From Sandaracinus sp964481145 (GTDB lineage: Bacteria; Myxococcota_A; Polyangia; Polyangiales; Sandaracinaceae), in contig CAYZTA010000002.1 in NCBI GenBank assembly GCA_964481145.1, positions 62,001-126,000 on the forward strand: a stretch of 64,000 nt of DNA. The letters are read 5' to 3'. Under the pieces are notes generated by a model. The model was given only the letters and a program-made list of their open reading frames with translations, made no database searches and was not told where the DNA came from. The position numbers and the translations under genes are program-made. Position 1 is the first letter of the stretch; each line of letters starts with the position of its first letter. This document shows, piece after piece, positions 29,220-38,424 of the stretch.

Positions 29220-29486
29220 TCAGAACGGTTCTCGCTGAACACTGCGCACGACATCGCGTGTGAAGCTCGTGCGGAGGTCGAGCACCTCGTAACCAATGCT
29301 CGATCGATTCAAAATATAGAACGCATTGGGCTTCTGGACGCGCCCCTCGATCCGAATCTCATCCAGCTGAATGACGCGTGGCGCCCTCCCCTGGCGACCT
29401 CGACTCTGGGCATCGGCCTGCGCCGGAGCCATCGCGAGGGCCGTCGCAACGATACATCCCATCATCAGCGTGTGAATCCGAGTCAT
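29220..29486 (-). CDS. Small secreted protein of the Glt-like cluster
   Basis: An 88-residue protein with a signal peptide (MMGCIVATALAMAPAQADAQ). The remaining ~60 residues are beta-rich (VIQLDEIRIEGRVQKPNAFY, then NRSSIGYEVLDLR). I do not recognise a named family, though the segment EIRIEGRVQKP-AFYIL looks like a conserved short periplasmic motif. It begins at ATG 29486 with GGAGG five nt upstream, 10 bp after the TPR lipoprotein. A role as periplasmic partner of the TPR proteins or the TonB-like protein is inference. Confidence 0.7.
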   Translation of the reverse strand: MTRIHTLMMGCIVATALAMAPAQADAQSRGRQGRAPRVIQLDEIRIEGRVQKPNAFYILNRSSIGYEVLDLRTSFTRDVVRSVQREPF

Positions 29487-29496
29487 GCTCGCCTCC

Positions 29497-30966
29497 CTAT
29501 TGCGCAGCAGCGCCATCTCCAGCCTGACGTGCCGCTCGTTCACGCTCCCGTTGAGCGCGCGCCGCTTCACGCTCGATGCGCCGCTGTTCACGCTCGATCT
29601 GCCGTTGAATCTCCTCGAGGTATGCGCCCGACTGGTCGTCGCGCGCAAGGCGCGGCCCCATCAGTTCACGATACGCACGGAATTCTTGCTGGGCCCGTTG
29701 AAGCGAGGCCATCAAATCCAAACCCGGGAATTCGCCGCCAGCTTCCATATAGAGAAGCGCGAGTCCGTAGTGCGCCTCGGGATTGCGTGGGGAGACCGCG
29801 ACCACCCGTTCGAGCTCATTCTTCGATTTCTCCCACTGTTTCGTCGAACGGTACGCGTTCCCGAGCCCCAAATACACCTCAGGAACGTTGGAAACGAGAC
29901 GTGCAACGGTCTCGAATTGCTGCACGGCTTCCGCGTAATTCGCGCCCGCGAGCATCTGGAGCGCCAATGCCATTCGAGCATCTGCGAAGTCAGGTCGAAG
30001 CTCAACGGCCCGACGGTATGACTGAAGAGCTGGGCCGAGCTGATTCTGCTCCTGTTGCATTCGCCCTTTGAGAAAATGCAGCTCAGCGTTGGCTCCATCG
30101 ATCGCGATGGCCTGATCGAGAATGGATTGTGCGAGTTCGGTACGTCCGAGCCGGGTGTTTGCCTTGATGAGCACGATCATCGCGGGAACGAAACGCTCAT
30201 CCCGCCGCAATGCTGTCCTCGCAGCAGCGATCGCATCTTGAGGACGATTCGCGAAGATCAGAGCCTCTCCGTAAATGGCTTGAAGATGCAGGTTGCGCAC
30301 CCATCGACGGGCCAGCGGCTCGACGAACGCCACGGCCTCCGCCGCCTGACCACGTCGAACGTGAATCGTGACAATGCCCTCGGCCGCACGTTCGTAATCC
30401 GCCTGAACTCGCAACGCTTGCCGATAGTAGGTCAGGGCCTGATCCGACTGTCCTTCCCGATCGGCGAGCACTCCCAAATTGTAGGCAGCGCGGAATGCAT
30501 TGGGATCGGTTCGCAATGTTTCTTCGAACGCACGACGGGCTGTCGCCGTATCGCCGCGCTGTCCTGCTTCCACGCCTCGACGGTACGAGTCGCGAGCCGA
30601 ACTACTGACAGGTTGACGCTGCGGAAGTGGTTCCCCACTCTCCCCTTCGGGCCGCCCCCATGGACTCTCGGTTGGAGTGGTCTCGGCAGAAGGACCCGTC
30701 GAAGTCCCCGACCCAGTATCCCCACCTGCCCCACTCTCCGCCTCGAGGTCATCCGGATCTGGCTCGTGGGAGCCCGGAGGAGCTTCCAAATCACGAGGAC
30801 GGCTGTCGGACGGCTCGCGCTCTCCTTCATCTCCGGACGAACTCGAACCACCACGGGTCACGGTCCCCGTGCTCCCGCCCTGATCACACGCGGGAGCAAC
30901 GAGACCCGTCAAGGCCAAGCAGCATCCCCAGAACACGAGCTTCAATACCGACTTCCGAGGAGCCAT
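29497..30966 (-). CDS. TPR lipoprotein (GltE/AglT-like)
   Basis: A 489-residue protein. A probable lipoprotein signal (LVAPACDQ) leads into an acidic, Ser/Glu/Pro-rich linker (~30-120). About eight TPR repeats follow (~125-430), for example AFRAAYNLGVLADREGQSDQALTYYRQAL split over one unit. A Gln/Arg-rich coiled coil ends the protein (EREQRRIEREAARAQRERER). Two adjacent ATG codons (30969 and 30966) overlap the stop of the upstream gene; GGAGG spacing favours 30966. An outer-membrane TPR lipoprotein beside another large TPR protein resembles the GltE/GltD pair of Myxococcus. Confidence 0.7.
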   Translation of the reverse strand: MAPRKSVLKLVFWGCCLALTGLVAPACDQGGSTGTVTRGGSSSSGDEGEREPSDSRPRDLEAPPGSHEPDPDDLEAESGAGGDTGSGTSTGPSAETTPTESPWGRPEGESGEPLPQRQPVSSSARDSYRRGVEAGQRGDTATARRAFEETLRTDPNAFRAAYNLGVLADREGQSDQALTYYRQALRVQADYERAAEGIVTIHVRRGQAAEAVAFVEPLARRWVRNLHLQAIYGEALIFANRPQDAIAAARTALRRDERFVPAMIVLIKANTRLGRTELAQSILDQAIAIDGANAELHFLKGRMQQEQNQLGPALQSYRRAVELRPDFADARMALALQMLAGANYAEAVQQFETVARLVSNVPEVYLGLGNAYRSTKQWEKSKNELERVVAVSPRNPEAHYGLALLYMEAGGEFPGLDLMASLQRAQQEFRAYRELMGPRLARDDQSGAYLEEIQRQIEREQRRIEREAARAQRERERAARQAGDGAAAQ

Positions 30967-33900
30967 CATTCCTCCTCCCGCGCCATGGAAGGCGCTGCGA
31001 TATCGGCCTGCATCGGGAGTGTACGACCGGCACGCGCTCGCTGGAACTCCCCCGGCTGATACGCCGCAAACGAAGCGTCCCTCTGTTGCTCGGCCGCAAT
31101 GCACTCGGCGATGCGCTCGTCACCATAGGCTTGGAGCCGATCGACCGCGATGCGTGTGTATTCGTTGTCGAGAGCACCCGCACGCGCAGCACGCGCAGCA
31201 AGCGCGTATCGAACGATCGCAAAACATTCGACAGGTCGTACTTGCGCATCCAATGCCTGCCGAATTCGGTCTTCGACCTGCACGCGCAACTCCTCACGAA
31301 CTTCCTGCGAAGCACCTCGAGCTTGTCGTGCGAGATCTGCCGGCATGGCGAACGGGGTCGTCAACACCGCGCGTGCGAGGATTTCGTACACACGACCTTG
31401 TCTTACGAATGCAGCGATGGTCCAGGTGGGGCGCCCATATTCCAAAACGGGTGTGTATCCGTTCACGATGGTCTGCGCTCGAGCCGATCCATCTTGAATC
31501 TGTCGCGTGACAGTCTGGACGTATGCCTCGAGAGTGGCTGGCGTTCCGGGAACGATCGCGAAGCTCTCGAAGGGCGCCAAGTTCTCATCGACGATCGTGA
31601 ACCTGGCCTGAGCCGCATACTCTGCAGCCATCGAGCCGCGACTCTGACCACTGCGAGAGAACGCATCTGCAACGTCTTGAAGCGCTTGCCGATAATCTCG
31701 GGTCTGGCGCGATTCGAGCCGAGCTTGCGCGATGCGCCAATACGCCGTCACCAAGAGCTCACCCGCTTCAGCATCGTTGCGATAGCGATCGATGAACGCA
31801 CGCATCTCACGGACCGTTCCAGTCCAATCGCGCCGTTTGAACTGCATCTCTGCTGCACGGAACGCCGCGTTTCGCTGATCAGCTGGTGCTGCACCCGCAG
31901 TTTGCGTGATCCGCCTGTAGTACTCGGCCGCGCGCACGTAATCCTGCTGGTATTCGAGGATACGCGCTGCGTTGATCAACGCATCGGTGCGGTATTGAGC
32001 GATCGCGGGATCCGACGATCGAGCAAACCGCTCCGCATCTGCGAGCGTGCGATAGTTCTGAATCGCACGGTCGTAATCGAAATATCGATTGGCTGCGTAT
32101 GCGAGGCGGAAATAAGCCGTGGCCAAGATGGAATCGAGTCGTGTCTGCGCATCTGCGTCGTTGGCACGACGGGAGCCGAGCTCATCGACCACCCGCTGAT
32201 ACAAACGCGAAGCCGACTCGTTTCGGCCCGTACATTCGAGAGCGACAGCCGCCTGAATCAATGCACGCGGCGCGTCGTCATGGCGCGGGTCATCGTTGAC
32301 CGCGTTGACCATTTGTGTTGCAGATTGTTCGAAGAGCTGGACTTGCTCCGCGCTGGGTTGCGCAGGACAAAGCTCCTCGCTCGGCGTATCTCCTCGAGCT
32401 CGCTGATAGAGCTCGAGTGCACGCTGGAAGCGAATGTTCCCGAGGTCGCGTGAAAGCAAACACTGTGGATTGCTCTCGTTCGCGGGGTCGTCGCAGTCGA
32501 CCGCCACAGGCGCATTGACGTCTGCCGTGAACGTGCACTGACGCTCTTGAAGATCATGAGCGAGCCGTTCGACTTCCGCGGTGTCGCTCAGCTGCACTGC
32601 GATGTTACGAAGCGATATCCAGGCGACTTGGCCTTCCTCGCTCGCCATGGGACCACGGCAACGTTCGAGATAAATTCGGCGGAATCGCTCCCTGGCCTGG
32701 TCCCACCAGCCATAGTTATAGAGCAGAAGCGTGTTGTTGTAGTCGTAGGCGGGACGCACACGCTCGCGATCCTGCGCTTCGGGCACTCGTGCGAGGTAGA
32801 TCTCGCGCGCCTGGGCCACACGCTGCACGAGCTCTGGCATATCGACCGGTGAGACCCGAAGCGGAGGCCCTGGATTCACCTCAGGCGGCTCAGAACGCAC
32901 TTCGACCGCATTCTGACGTTGCGCATCCTCCAAAAGATACTGCAACGAAAGCACGACCCGCCGCGCCGATTCGCTCAGATATCGGTCATCGAGATTCGAA
33001 TCGCGGACGATGGCATACTGGACCGCAGCCTCTTCATATTGCTGGGACCAAAACAGCGCATCGGCCAAGTTGTAGGCGAGATCATAGGCATTCGGGCTAT
33101 TTGGATATTGCTCGATATAAGCCCGATATCCCATCGCAGCGGCGTTGTATTCTTCGATCGCCTGAGCCAGCAGATTCGCGTCTCGATCGTTGACCGCACG
33201 CTCACGCAGGCGCTGCGCGGTCTGATGGTGTTGTAGAGCTGCGTTGAAGATGGACGCTTCTGCAAGTTGCTCGGCACGACGTTGTTCGATGGGATGCTCG
33301 AGATTTGCTTCCCACCAATCGCTCCCTTGAGCATAGTTTGCCAGTTGGAATCGCTCTCGCTGCGCGTCTTCTTGTCGACCACGACGGTCATGTGCACGCG
33401 CGATCTGATTGACGATCTCCGGCGCGCGGTGGTGGAGCGGCCACCTTTGAATCGCGTAGCTCCATACTTGAATCGCGTCGTCGTAGCGGTCTTCTTCGAA
33501 GTAAATCTGACCCAACTGGAAATAGATCTCGACCGTCCACGGTCGATCCTGCGGCATCAGTTGTGTGTCTTGAATGCGCTGGAAACCCGTCGGTAGGCCC
33601 TGATCTGGATCCTGGACTTGGTCCTCGTTCCAGTCGTCGTACGCGAACGTGATGCCCAAATATTGCACTGCCTCGGCGCGCAGCTCAGAGCCCGCCCGCC
33701 CCGTACGCTCTCGCTCACGATCGGACCAATCGATGAGTTGGATGAAATGTTCGATGGCCTCGGGATAGCGACTCGCTCGATAGTACGCCCAAGCAACTTT
33801 ATAGAGCGCGAGGTTGTAATTGCGATCATCCGGGTTCGCGAGAACACGTCGATATGCACTGATCGCGCGATCGAGCGCATGAGGCTCGAAGTCGAAATCG

Positions 33901-34913
33901 AAGTGGTATTCCCCCACGCGAAGCCACGTCTCGTTGACGAACTCGGCTCCCTCCATGACCGGCGTACACTCGATGTATGGGTCGACGAAGGGTTCGTCGA
34001 TGGAGCTTTGCGGTGTGGGATCGAGGGTGAGCGCGGGATGAAGCGGTGCTGGTTCGGAGTCGTCACCCGACCCCATATCCCCACCCGCCACTTGAACCTG
34101 CTCGGGAGGAGGTGATGGAGAATATCGATATCGGTTGTTGCAAACGAGAGCGAGCCAGGCGAGCCGCGCTTCAGCCATCTCGCCCATCTCGTTGAGGGTA
34201 TATCCAATCAAATAGTACACACCATCAATCCGTCGATACTCAGGGAATCGACGAACGAGCTCCCGATAAAGTCGGATCGTAGGAGTGAAATCGGGGTGTC
34301 CCTCCTCGGGTGCATGACCGGCCAGCGAGGCATCTTGGAACGCGATCGCACTGCGCTCGTAATAGAGCTCCCCCAACCTGAACATCGCGTCTGCGGTGTA
34401 GGTTGGATCGTCCGGATAACGTTCGATGAAGCGCTCGAACAAACGAATCGCTCGCTCACGCGCTTCATTTTGCAGGCGTTCTTCTTCGCGAATCTGACGG
34501 GCGTAGCCCTGCTCGCGATCACGACGGCGCTGAGAGTATTCGCGCCTCAAAATCGAACGGATCGCCTCCCGATAGGAGGTACCGGATTTGGTAAATCGCG
34601 CGACCTCCGCTTCCATCTCACGCAGCGCCCGTACCTGCTCGGCCGAGGGCGGTGGGCGTTCGTCACGGATACGACGGTCCGTCGTATCGAGGAACGATGG
34701 GAGAGGCACGTCGGTGGTGGTGGCCCATGGCGTGGTGGGTCCAGTCGATGCACCAGCATCCGCCAACGGTTCCGTTCCCATACCAGCATCGACGCCTACA
34801 CCCGCGTCCACGCCAGCATCGACCTGCGCGCTCGCGAGCGATGCGCTCAGGGTCACGACGGGTGCAATGAAGACACCCATCAACCAATGGTTCGACACGA
34901 TCCCTCGGATCAC
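30966..34913 (-). CDS. Large periplasmic TPR protein (GltD/AgmU-like)
   Basis: A 1315-residue exported protein. The GTG start at 34913 lies in the stop of the upstream gene (GTGA) and gives a signal peptide (WLMGVFIAPVVTLSASLASA). A low-complexity Asp/Ala/Gly stretch follows (DAGVDAGVGVDAGMG). Almost the whole protein is TPR-like helices (for example YRRVLANPDDRNYNLALYK and AAEYYRRITQTAG) rich in Tyr, Arg and Gln. The tail forms a coiled coil (ECIAAEQQRDASFAAYQ). The size, signal and TPR content match GltD/AgmU of the Myxococcus gliding machine, a periplasmic scaffold. Orthology is inference. Confidence 0.7.
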   Translation of the reverse strand: MIRGIVSNHWLMGVFIAPVVTLSASLASAQVDAGVDAGVGVDAGMGTEPLADAGASTGPTTPWATTTDVPLPSFLDTTDRRIRDERPPPSAEQVRALREMEAEVARFTKSGTSYREAIRSILRREYSQRRRDREQGYARQIREEERLQNEARERAIRLFERFIERYPDDPTYTADAMFRLGELYYERSAIAFQDASLAGHAPEEGHPDFTPTIRLYRELVRRFPEYRRIDGVYYLIGYTLNEMGEMAEARLAWLALVCNNRYRYSPSPPPEQVQVAGGDMGSGDDSEPAPLHPALTLDPTPQSSIDEPFVDPYIECTPVMEGAEFVNETWLRVGEYHFDFDFEPHALDRAISAYRRVLANPDDRNYNLALYKVAWAYYRASRYPEAIEHFIQLIDWSDRERERTGRAGSELRAEAVQYLGITFAYDDWNEDQVQDPDQGLPTGFQRIQDTQLMPQDRPWTVEIYFQLGQIYFEEDRYDDAIQVWSYAIQRWPLHHRAPEIVNQIARAHDRRGRQEDAQRERFQLANYAQGSDWWEANLEHPIEQRRAEQLAEASIFNAALQHHQTAQRLRERAVNDRDANLLAQAIEEYNAAAMGYRAYIEQYPNSPNAYDLAYNLADALFWSQQYEEAAVQYAIVRDSNLDDRYLSESARRVVLSLQYLLEDAQRQNAVEVRSEPPEVNPGPPLRVSPVDMPELVQRVAQAREIYLARVPEAQDRERVRPAYDYNNTLLLYNYGWWDQARERFRRIYLERCRGPMASEEGQVAWISLRNIAVQLSDTAEVERLAHDLQERQCTFTADVNAPVAVDCDDPANESNPQCLLSRDLGNIRFQRALELYQRARGDTPSEELCPAQPSAEQVQLFEQSATQMVNAVNDDPRHDDAPRALIQAAVALECTGRNESASRLYQRVVDELGSRRANDADAQTRLDSILATAYFRLAYAANRYFDYDRAIQNYRTLADAERFARSSDPAIAQYRTDALINAARILEYQQDYVRAAEYYRRITQTAGAAPADQRNAAFRAAEMQFKRRDWTGTVREMRAFIDRYRNDAEAGELLVTAYWRIAQARLESRQTRDYRQALQDVADAFSRSGQSRGSMAAEYAAQARFTIVDENLAPFESFAIVPGTPATLEAYVQTVTRQIQDGSARAQTIVNGYTPVLEYGRPTWTIAAFVRQGRVYEILARAVLTTPFAMPADLARQARGASQEVREELRVQVEDRIRQALDAQVRPVECFAIVRYALAARAARAGALDNEYTRIAVDRLQAYGDERIAECIAAEQQRDASFAAYQPGEFQRARAGRTLPMQADIAAPSMAREEE

Positions 34914-37351
34914 GGTGTGTTCCCCTCAGACGCCGAGCCAGCGGACGATGCACCGCCTTCATCCATGATTTCCTGGAATTCGTCATCCAGCGCACGAAGT
35001 TCTTGCGAGCGCTCGCGCGTGAGCGTTTCGACACGCATTCGATGCTCCTCGCGTTCAGCCCACGACACGTCGATTCGACCGACATCCGCGCGCAACACGA
35101 GATCGTAGAAATGATGTTGAACTCGTTGGAAGTTGTCGTGTGTCACGGCCCCAACCACGATCTCAGCCTCGGTTTCGAGCGATTGGAGCTCTGCTCGATA
35201 GCGCTCGATATGTCCTGATTCTTCTTCGACTTCGGATCGGATCGAGGCTCGCCTCTCCTGCACGATTCGGTCGATCTCCGTATCACGGGCATCGAGCTGC
35301 CGTTCGACAGCAGTCATTCGCTGAAAGAGGGAATCGAAGCGCGAGCCACCGCCAAGACGTCGCTCTTCCTCGACGAGACGCGCGTGCTCCGCCCGCAACC
35401 TCTCATGACGAGCATAACGGTCATCACCCACACCGACCTGAAGTCGCGCGGCTTCCAAAAGGACTCGGAGCTCGGCGATTTCAGTTCGATAATTGTCGAT
35501 GGCTTGACGCTGCTGGCGAAGCTCTTGGCGAACGGCTTCCTCCGCGTTTGCATCGCGACTTCCCGTCGTATCGGCAATGTAACGATCCGTCGCAGTGGCC
35601 CTCGCCTCCATCCCGAGCAACTCGACCTCCATTCGCGAAAGTTCGCGCTCGAGTCGGCGATAACGACTGAGAACCACGTCATCCATCGCAACGAAATCCT
35701 CTTCACTCGTCGGCATGCGATCGATGAAGCGCTCGATTTCGCGGCGTCGCGATCGAATCGCCTCCAGCTCCGCGCTGCCTTGACCTCCCTCCGATTCGAT
35801 CGCGATCGCCTGACGACGCAAGCGAATGAGACGATTGCGGAGTGCTGTGGTCAACTCACGCTGACGACGCAGATCTGCAAACACCGCAACGCCATTGGGT
35901 TGTGACAGTGCAGCACCGAGACGCTGAACGAGCAGAGAGGTCTCCTGCACGAGCTGTCGGGCTTCGGCGAGATCGGAGAGAACACCAAGCGCGCGATCCA
36001 TGTCCCCCTCCACGTTCGCCCAGCGTTGTGCGAGCGGAGGAAGGAAGGCGTTGGCATCGAACGACTCCATGTTCTCACGGACGAGCTGCCGAAAATAAGC
36101 GCGTTGGTCGTCGTGCTCCGCGAGCATTTCGTCGAGCTCTCGTCGAACAGGCCCGAACTCGTTGGCCACTTCGCGGAACACACGATTGGCTTCTTCGTAA
36201 CGTCCATTTCGAAGAAGTAGATTTCCGCGGAGAATCTTGGCATCAGGGATGCGCGACGAATCAGGCGCAGCCACACCGAGGACCTCGAGCGCGCGTTCTG
36301 CGCGGGTCGCATCACCCATTCGAATGTAAACCCACGCAATCTCGTAGAGCGCTTCATCGAAATTGGAGCTCGTTCGAGGGATTGCTTGGTAAGCCTCGAC
36401 GGCTTGCTCGAGTTGATCGGTTTCGTAGTGAAGTCGACCCAGAGCAAGCTGAGTCATCTCGGCGATCTGGATGTGCTCTTCGGTCGTCGCTGGCGCGCGG
36501 AGAACCCGAGTGAATGCTTCGATGGCTTGTGGGTATTGTTCACGCAGCGTGAACACGACGCCGACAAAATATCGAGCCTGAGGATAGTAGGGGCTGCCTT
36601 CCTGCACCGCATCGAAGGCTTGTCGTGCTTCATCGAGCACCGCCAAGTCGATGGCATCGACTTGAGGATGGCCCGTATCCCTGCTGCCCGTCGGTTGACG
36701 CAACACATCTTCGGTCGGAACAGCTCGATTGAAGAGGTATTTCGCTCGAAAATACGTGGTCGCGGCTTCGATTTCAGAGGGAGGCAATCGGTTCAGTTGC
36801 GCAAAGACTTCATCGATTCCTTCGAAGTCACGCGTATGAATGGCCACTTCGATGAGTCGGCCGAGCGATCGCTGAATGTAAGGGCGGAACAGCGGCTCCC
36901 CCGAATGGGAGAGAACTTCACGAAATCGCGTTCTCGCTCCCAGATAATCCCCCGCTCGAAACAACGAATCCGCAAGCAAAAAGAGGGCGTCTGGATACGC
37001 CGCATGCCGCGGGTAGTTCTGAGTGATATCCGTGAAGATGATGGAGGCGCGAACGTAGTCCTGGAGCCGATAGAAGAGCTCGCCATCGGTCAAACGTTCT
37101 TCGACATGGGTCGGACTGCGCAGGCTCTCCCGCCTCAGAGGCTCACTCAGGAGCGCTCTCGTTTGCCCCTCGATCTCGAGGAGCTCCTGCTCCATTGGGG
37201 CCGTCTGAGCGCTGCCCCGCGATGCCGGCAACACGGCGACGACAACGACAGCCACACATGCAACTGCCCACGTGAGCGTCGGACTCGGCTCTGCCACGCC
37301 GATGGCGCAGACTTCCGATCCATCGCGCAGCCGCTGGGGCCGCCTGGTCAT
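34910..37351 (-). CDS. TPR plus coiled-coil exported protein
   Basis: An 813-residue protein with an N-terminal signal helix (VACVAVVVVAVLPASRGSAQ). Residues ~60-430 are TPR repeats (LFYRLQDYVRASIIFTDITQ; ARYFVGVVFTLREQYPQAI). Residues ~480-780 form long charged coiled coils (RSRRREIERFID; RYRRLERELSRMEVELLGME). The ATG at 37351 uses the last base of the upstream stop (TGATG); a GTG one codon earlier is also possible. It is coupled to its neighbours on both sides. It may be a second periplasmic TPR scaffold of the same assembly, with an adaptor-like coiled-coil arm. I cannot name an ortholog. Confidence 0.7.
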   Translation of the reverse strand: MTRRPQRLRDGSEVCAIGVAEPSPTLTWAVACVAVVVVAVLPASRGSAQTAPMEQELLEIEGQTRALLSEPLRRESLRSPTHVEERLTDGELFYRLQDYVRASIIFTDITQNYPRHAAYPDALFLLADSLFRAGDYLGARTRFREVLSHSGEPLFRPYIQRSLGRLIEVAIHTRDFEGIDEVFAQLNRLPPSEIEAATTYFRAKYLFNRAVPTEDVLRQPTGSRDTGHPQVDAIDLAVLDEARQAFDAVQEGSPYYPQARYFVGVVFTLREQYPQAIEAFTRVLRAPATTEEHIQIAEMTQLALGRLHYETDQLEQAVEAYQAIPRTSSNFDEALYEIAWVYIRMGDATRAERALEVLGVAAPDSSRIPDAKILRGNLLLRNGRYEEANRVFREVANEFGPVRRELDEMLAEHDDQRAYFRQLVRENMESFDANAFLPPLAQRWANVEGDMDRALGVLSDLAEARQLVQETSLLVQRLGAALSQPNGVAVFADLRRQRELTTALRNRLIRLRRQAIAIESEGGQGSAELEAIRSRRREIERFIDRMPTSEEDFVAMDDVVLSRYRRLERELSRMEVELLGMEARATATDRYIADTTGSRDANAEEAVRQELRQQRQAIDNYRTEIAELRVLLEAARLQVGVGDDRYARHERLRAEHARLVEEERRLGGGSRFDSLFQRMTAVERQLDARDTEIDRIVQERRASIRSEVEEESGHIERYRAELQSLETEAEIVVGAVTHDNFQRVQHHFYDLVLRADVGRIDVSWAEREEHRMRVETLTRERSQELRALDDEFQEIMDEGGASSAGSASEGNTP

Positions 37352-38103
37352 CACTGGCCCCCTTCGCCCTCGGCGCTCCCGCCCCCGAGAACTGCATCTG
37401 CCGCGTTCTCGCTGCGCGCGGTGCCCTCGAGGTGTTCCATGTATCGGATGGCAGGCCGATCTTCGAGAGGAGCCGTGGGCCCTCCCTTTTCGTAGCCGAC
37501 CACACGAATGGTCATGCGCTTCCCTTCGGGCGCGCTGAACGTGTAGCTGCTCCTGACACGAAACCGATAGCCCTTGAGATACGAGAAGATCCCGTAACCA
37601 TGGCCTCGATATTCGAGATTCACCGTCACGTTGTGCTCACCAGGCACGATCGAGCCGTTGTAAATCTCGAACTCTTCTTGCTCCCCGAGCGAGCCCTCTT
37701 CATCGGCTTTACTGAAAAGCCGCGCTCCGTCGAGCGCGTACACGGCTTTGACGAGTCGATAAGAGGAGCTCATACGATTTTCGTGGATGATCACGGCTTG
37801 TGCACCCGCAACCACACCTCCGAGCACCGTCTCCGCAAGCAACGAAAGACGCGCCTTGCTTCGGAAAATCTGCTCTTTGAGCGCATCGATTCGTTGCTCG
37901 AGATCGCGCAAGCGAACAGCGTAGGTTCCTGCATCCATGTCCTCGGATACCGAACTGGTAGCTGGGGCAGCTCCCACGCCGCCCGGCTCCGCACCCACGG
38001 AGGAAGTGCTCCCCTCCTGTTGCGAGCCGTCCTGCGCGACCGCAAGCCCAGCAACGAGCGCGGCGAGAGTCACGGACGTCCAAAGCGCCATCACCCTGCG
38101 CAT
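37351..38103 (-). CDS. Secreted coiled-coil/beta-domain protein, first gene of the Glt-like cluster
   Basis: A 250-residue protein with a signal peptide (MRRVMALWTSVTLAALVAGLAVAQ). A coiled coil (~65-100, RLRDLEQRIDALKEQIFRSK) follows, then a beta-rich domain of ~120 residues (VKAVYALDGARLFSK; GEHNVTVNLEYRGHGYG; FRVRSSYTFSAPEGKRM). Homologs in myxobacteria are often labelled dihydrolipoamide acetyltransferase, but there is no lipoyl or catalytic domain here. It heads the seven-gene minus-strand cluster and overlaps the next gene. A role in the periplasmic part of the complex is inference. Confidence 0.7.
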   Translation of the reverse strand: MRRVMALWTSVTLAALVAGLAVAQDGSQQEGSTSSVGAEPGGVGAAPATSSVSEDMDAGTYAVRLRDLEQRIDALKEQIFRSKARLSLLAETVLGGVVAGAQAVIIHENRMSSSYRLVKAVYALDGARLFSKADEEGSLGEQEEFEIYNGSIVPGEHNVTVNLEYRGHGYGIFSYLKGYRFRVRSSYTFSAPEGKRMTIRVVGYEKGGPTAPLEDRPAIRYMEHLEGTARSENAADAVLGGGSAEGEGGQ

Positions 38104-38424
38104 GCCATCTCCTCTTTCTTTGGCGACTTGATTCGCGGGAACACGACCTCGCACACACTTTCTCGGGAATTCATGACGATGAGCGAGAACCCTCGACGCC
38201 AATGAGGACCCGATCGATCGACCCCCAGAAGCAACCCGGCGCTTCGGCTTATACCAATGTGCACAGATAGGGTCAACGAAGGCTTCTGACTCGAAGAAGG
38301 CCGCGAACTCGGCTTTTTGGTCAAGCGCATCTAGAATGCACCTGCCCATGAGATCGTTTCGGTACGCGGTGCGTCATAGACATCGAGGACACCTCCGGAA
38401 GGTTGCTCCCGGAGGGGTGCGCAC
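38104..38424. other. 321-bp divergent promoter region
   Basis: This lies between the Glt-like cluster (minus) and the ECF sigma gene (plus), so it must hold promoters for both. No gene is seen. The only strong structure is the hairpin at 38392-38415 over the sigma factor's Shine-Dalgarno. No confident -35/-10 pair is called. Confidence 0.6.
38392..38415 (+). promoter_or_regulatory. Hairpin sequestering the Shine-Dalgarno of the ECF sigma gene
   Basis: CCTCCGG (38392-38398) is the perfect complement of CCGGAGG (38409-38415), with a 10-nt loop. The second arm contains the GGAGG ribosome binding site, 9 nt before GTG 38425. If it folds, the mRNA hides its own SD, which suggests translational control. 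Confidence 0.5.

Noticed and set aside
30627..32453. A 608-codon plus-strand frame opposite the large TPR gene
   Set aside because: It is antisense to a clear TPR coding frame. The translation lacks secondary-structure-like patterning and is full of Arg/Ser/Cys, as expected for a codon-bias shadow.
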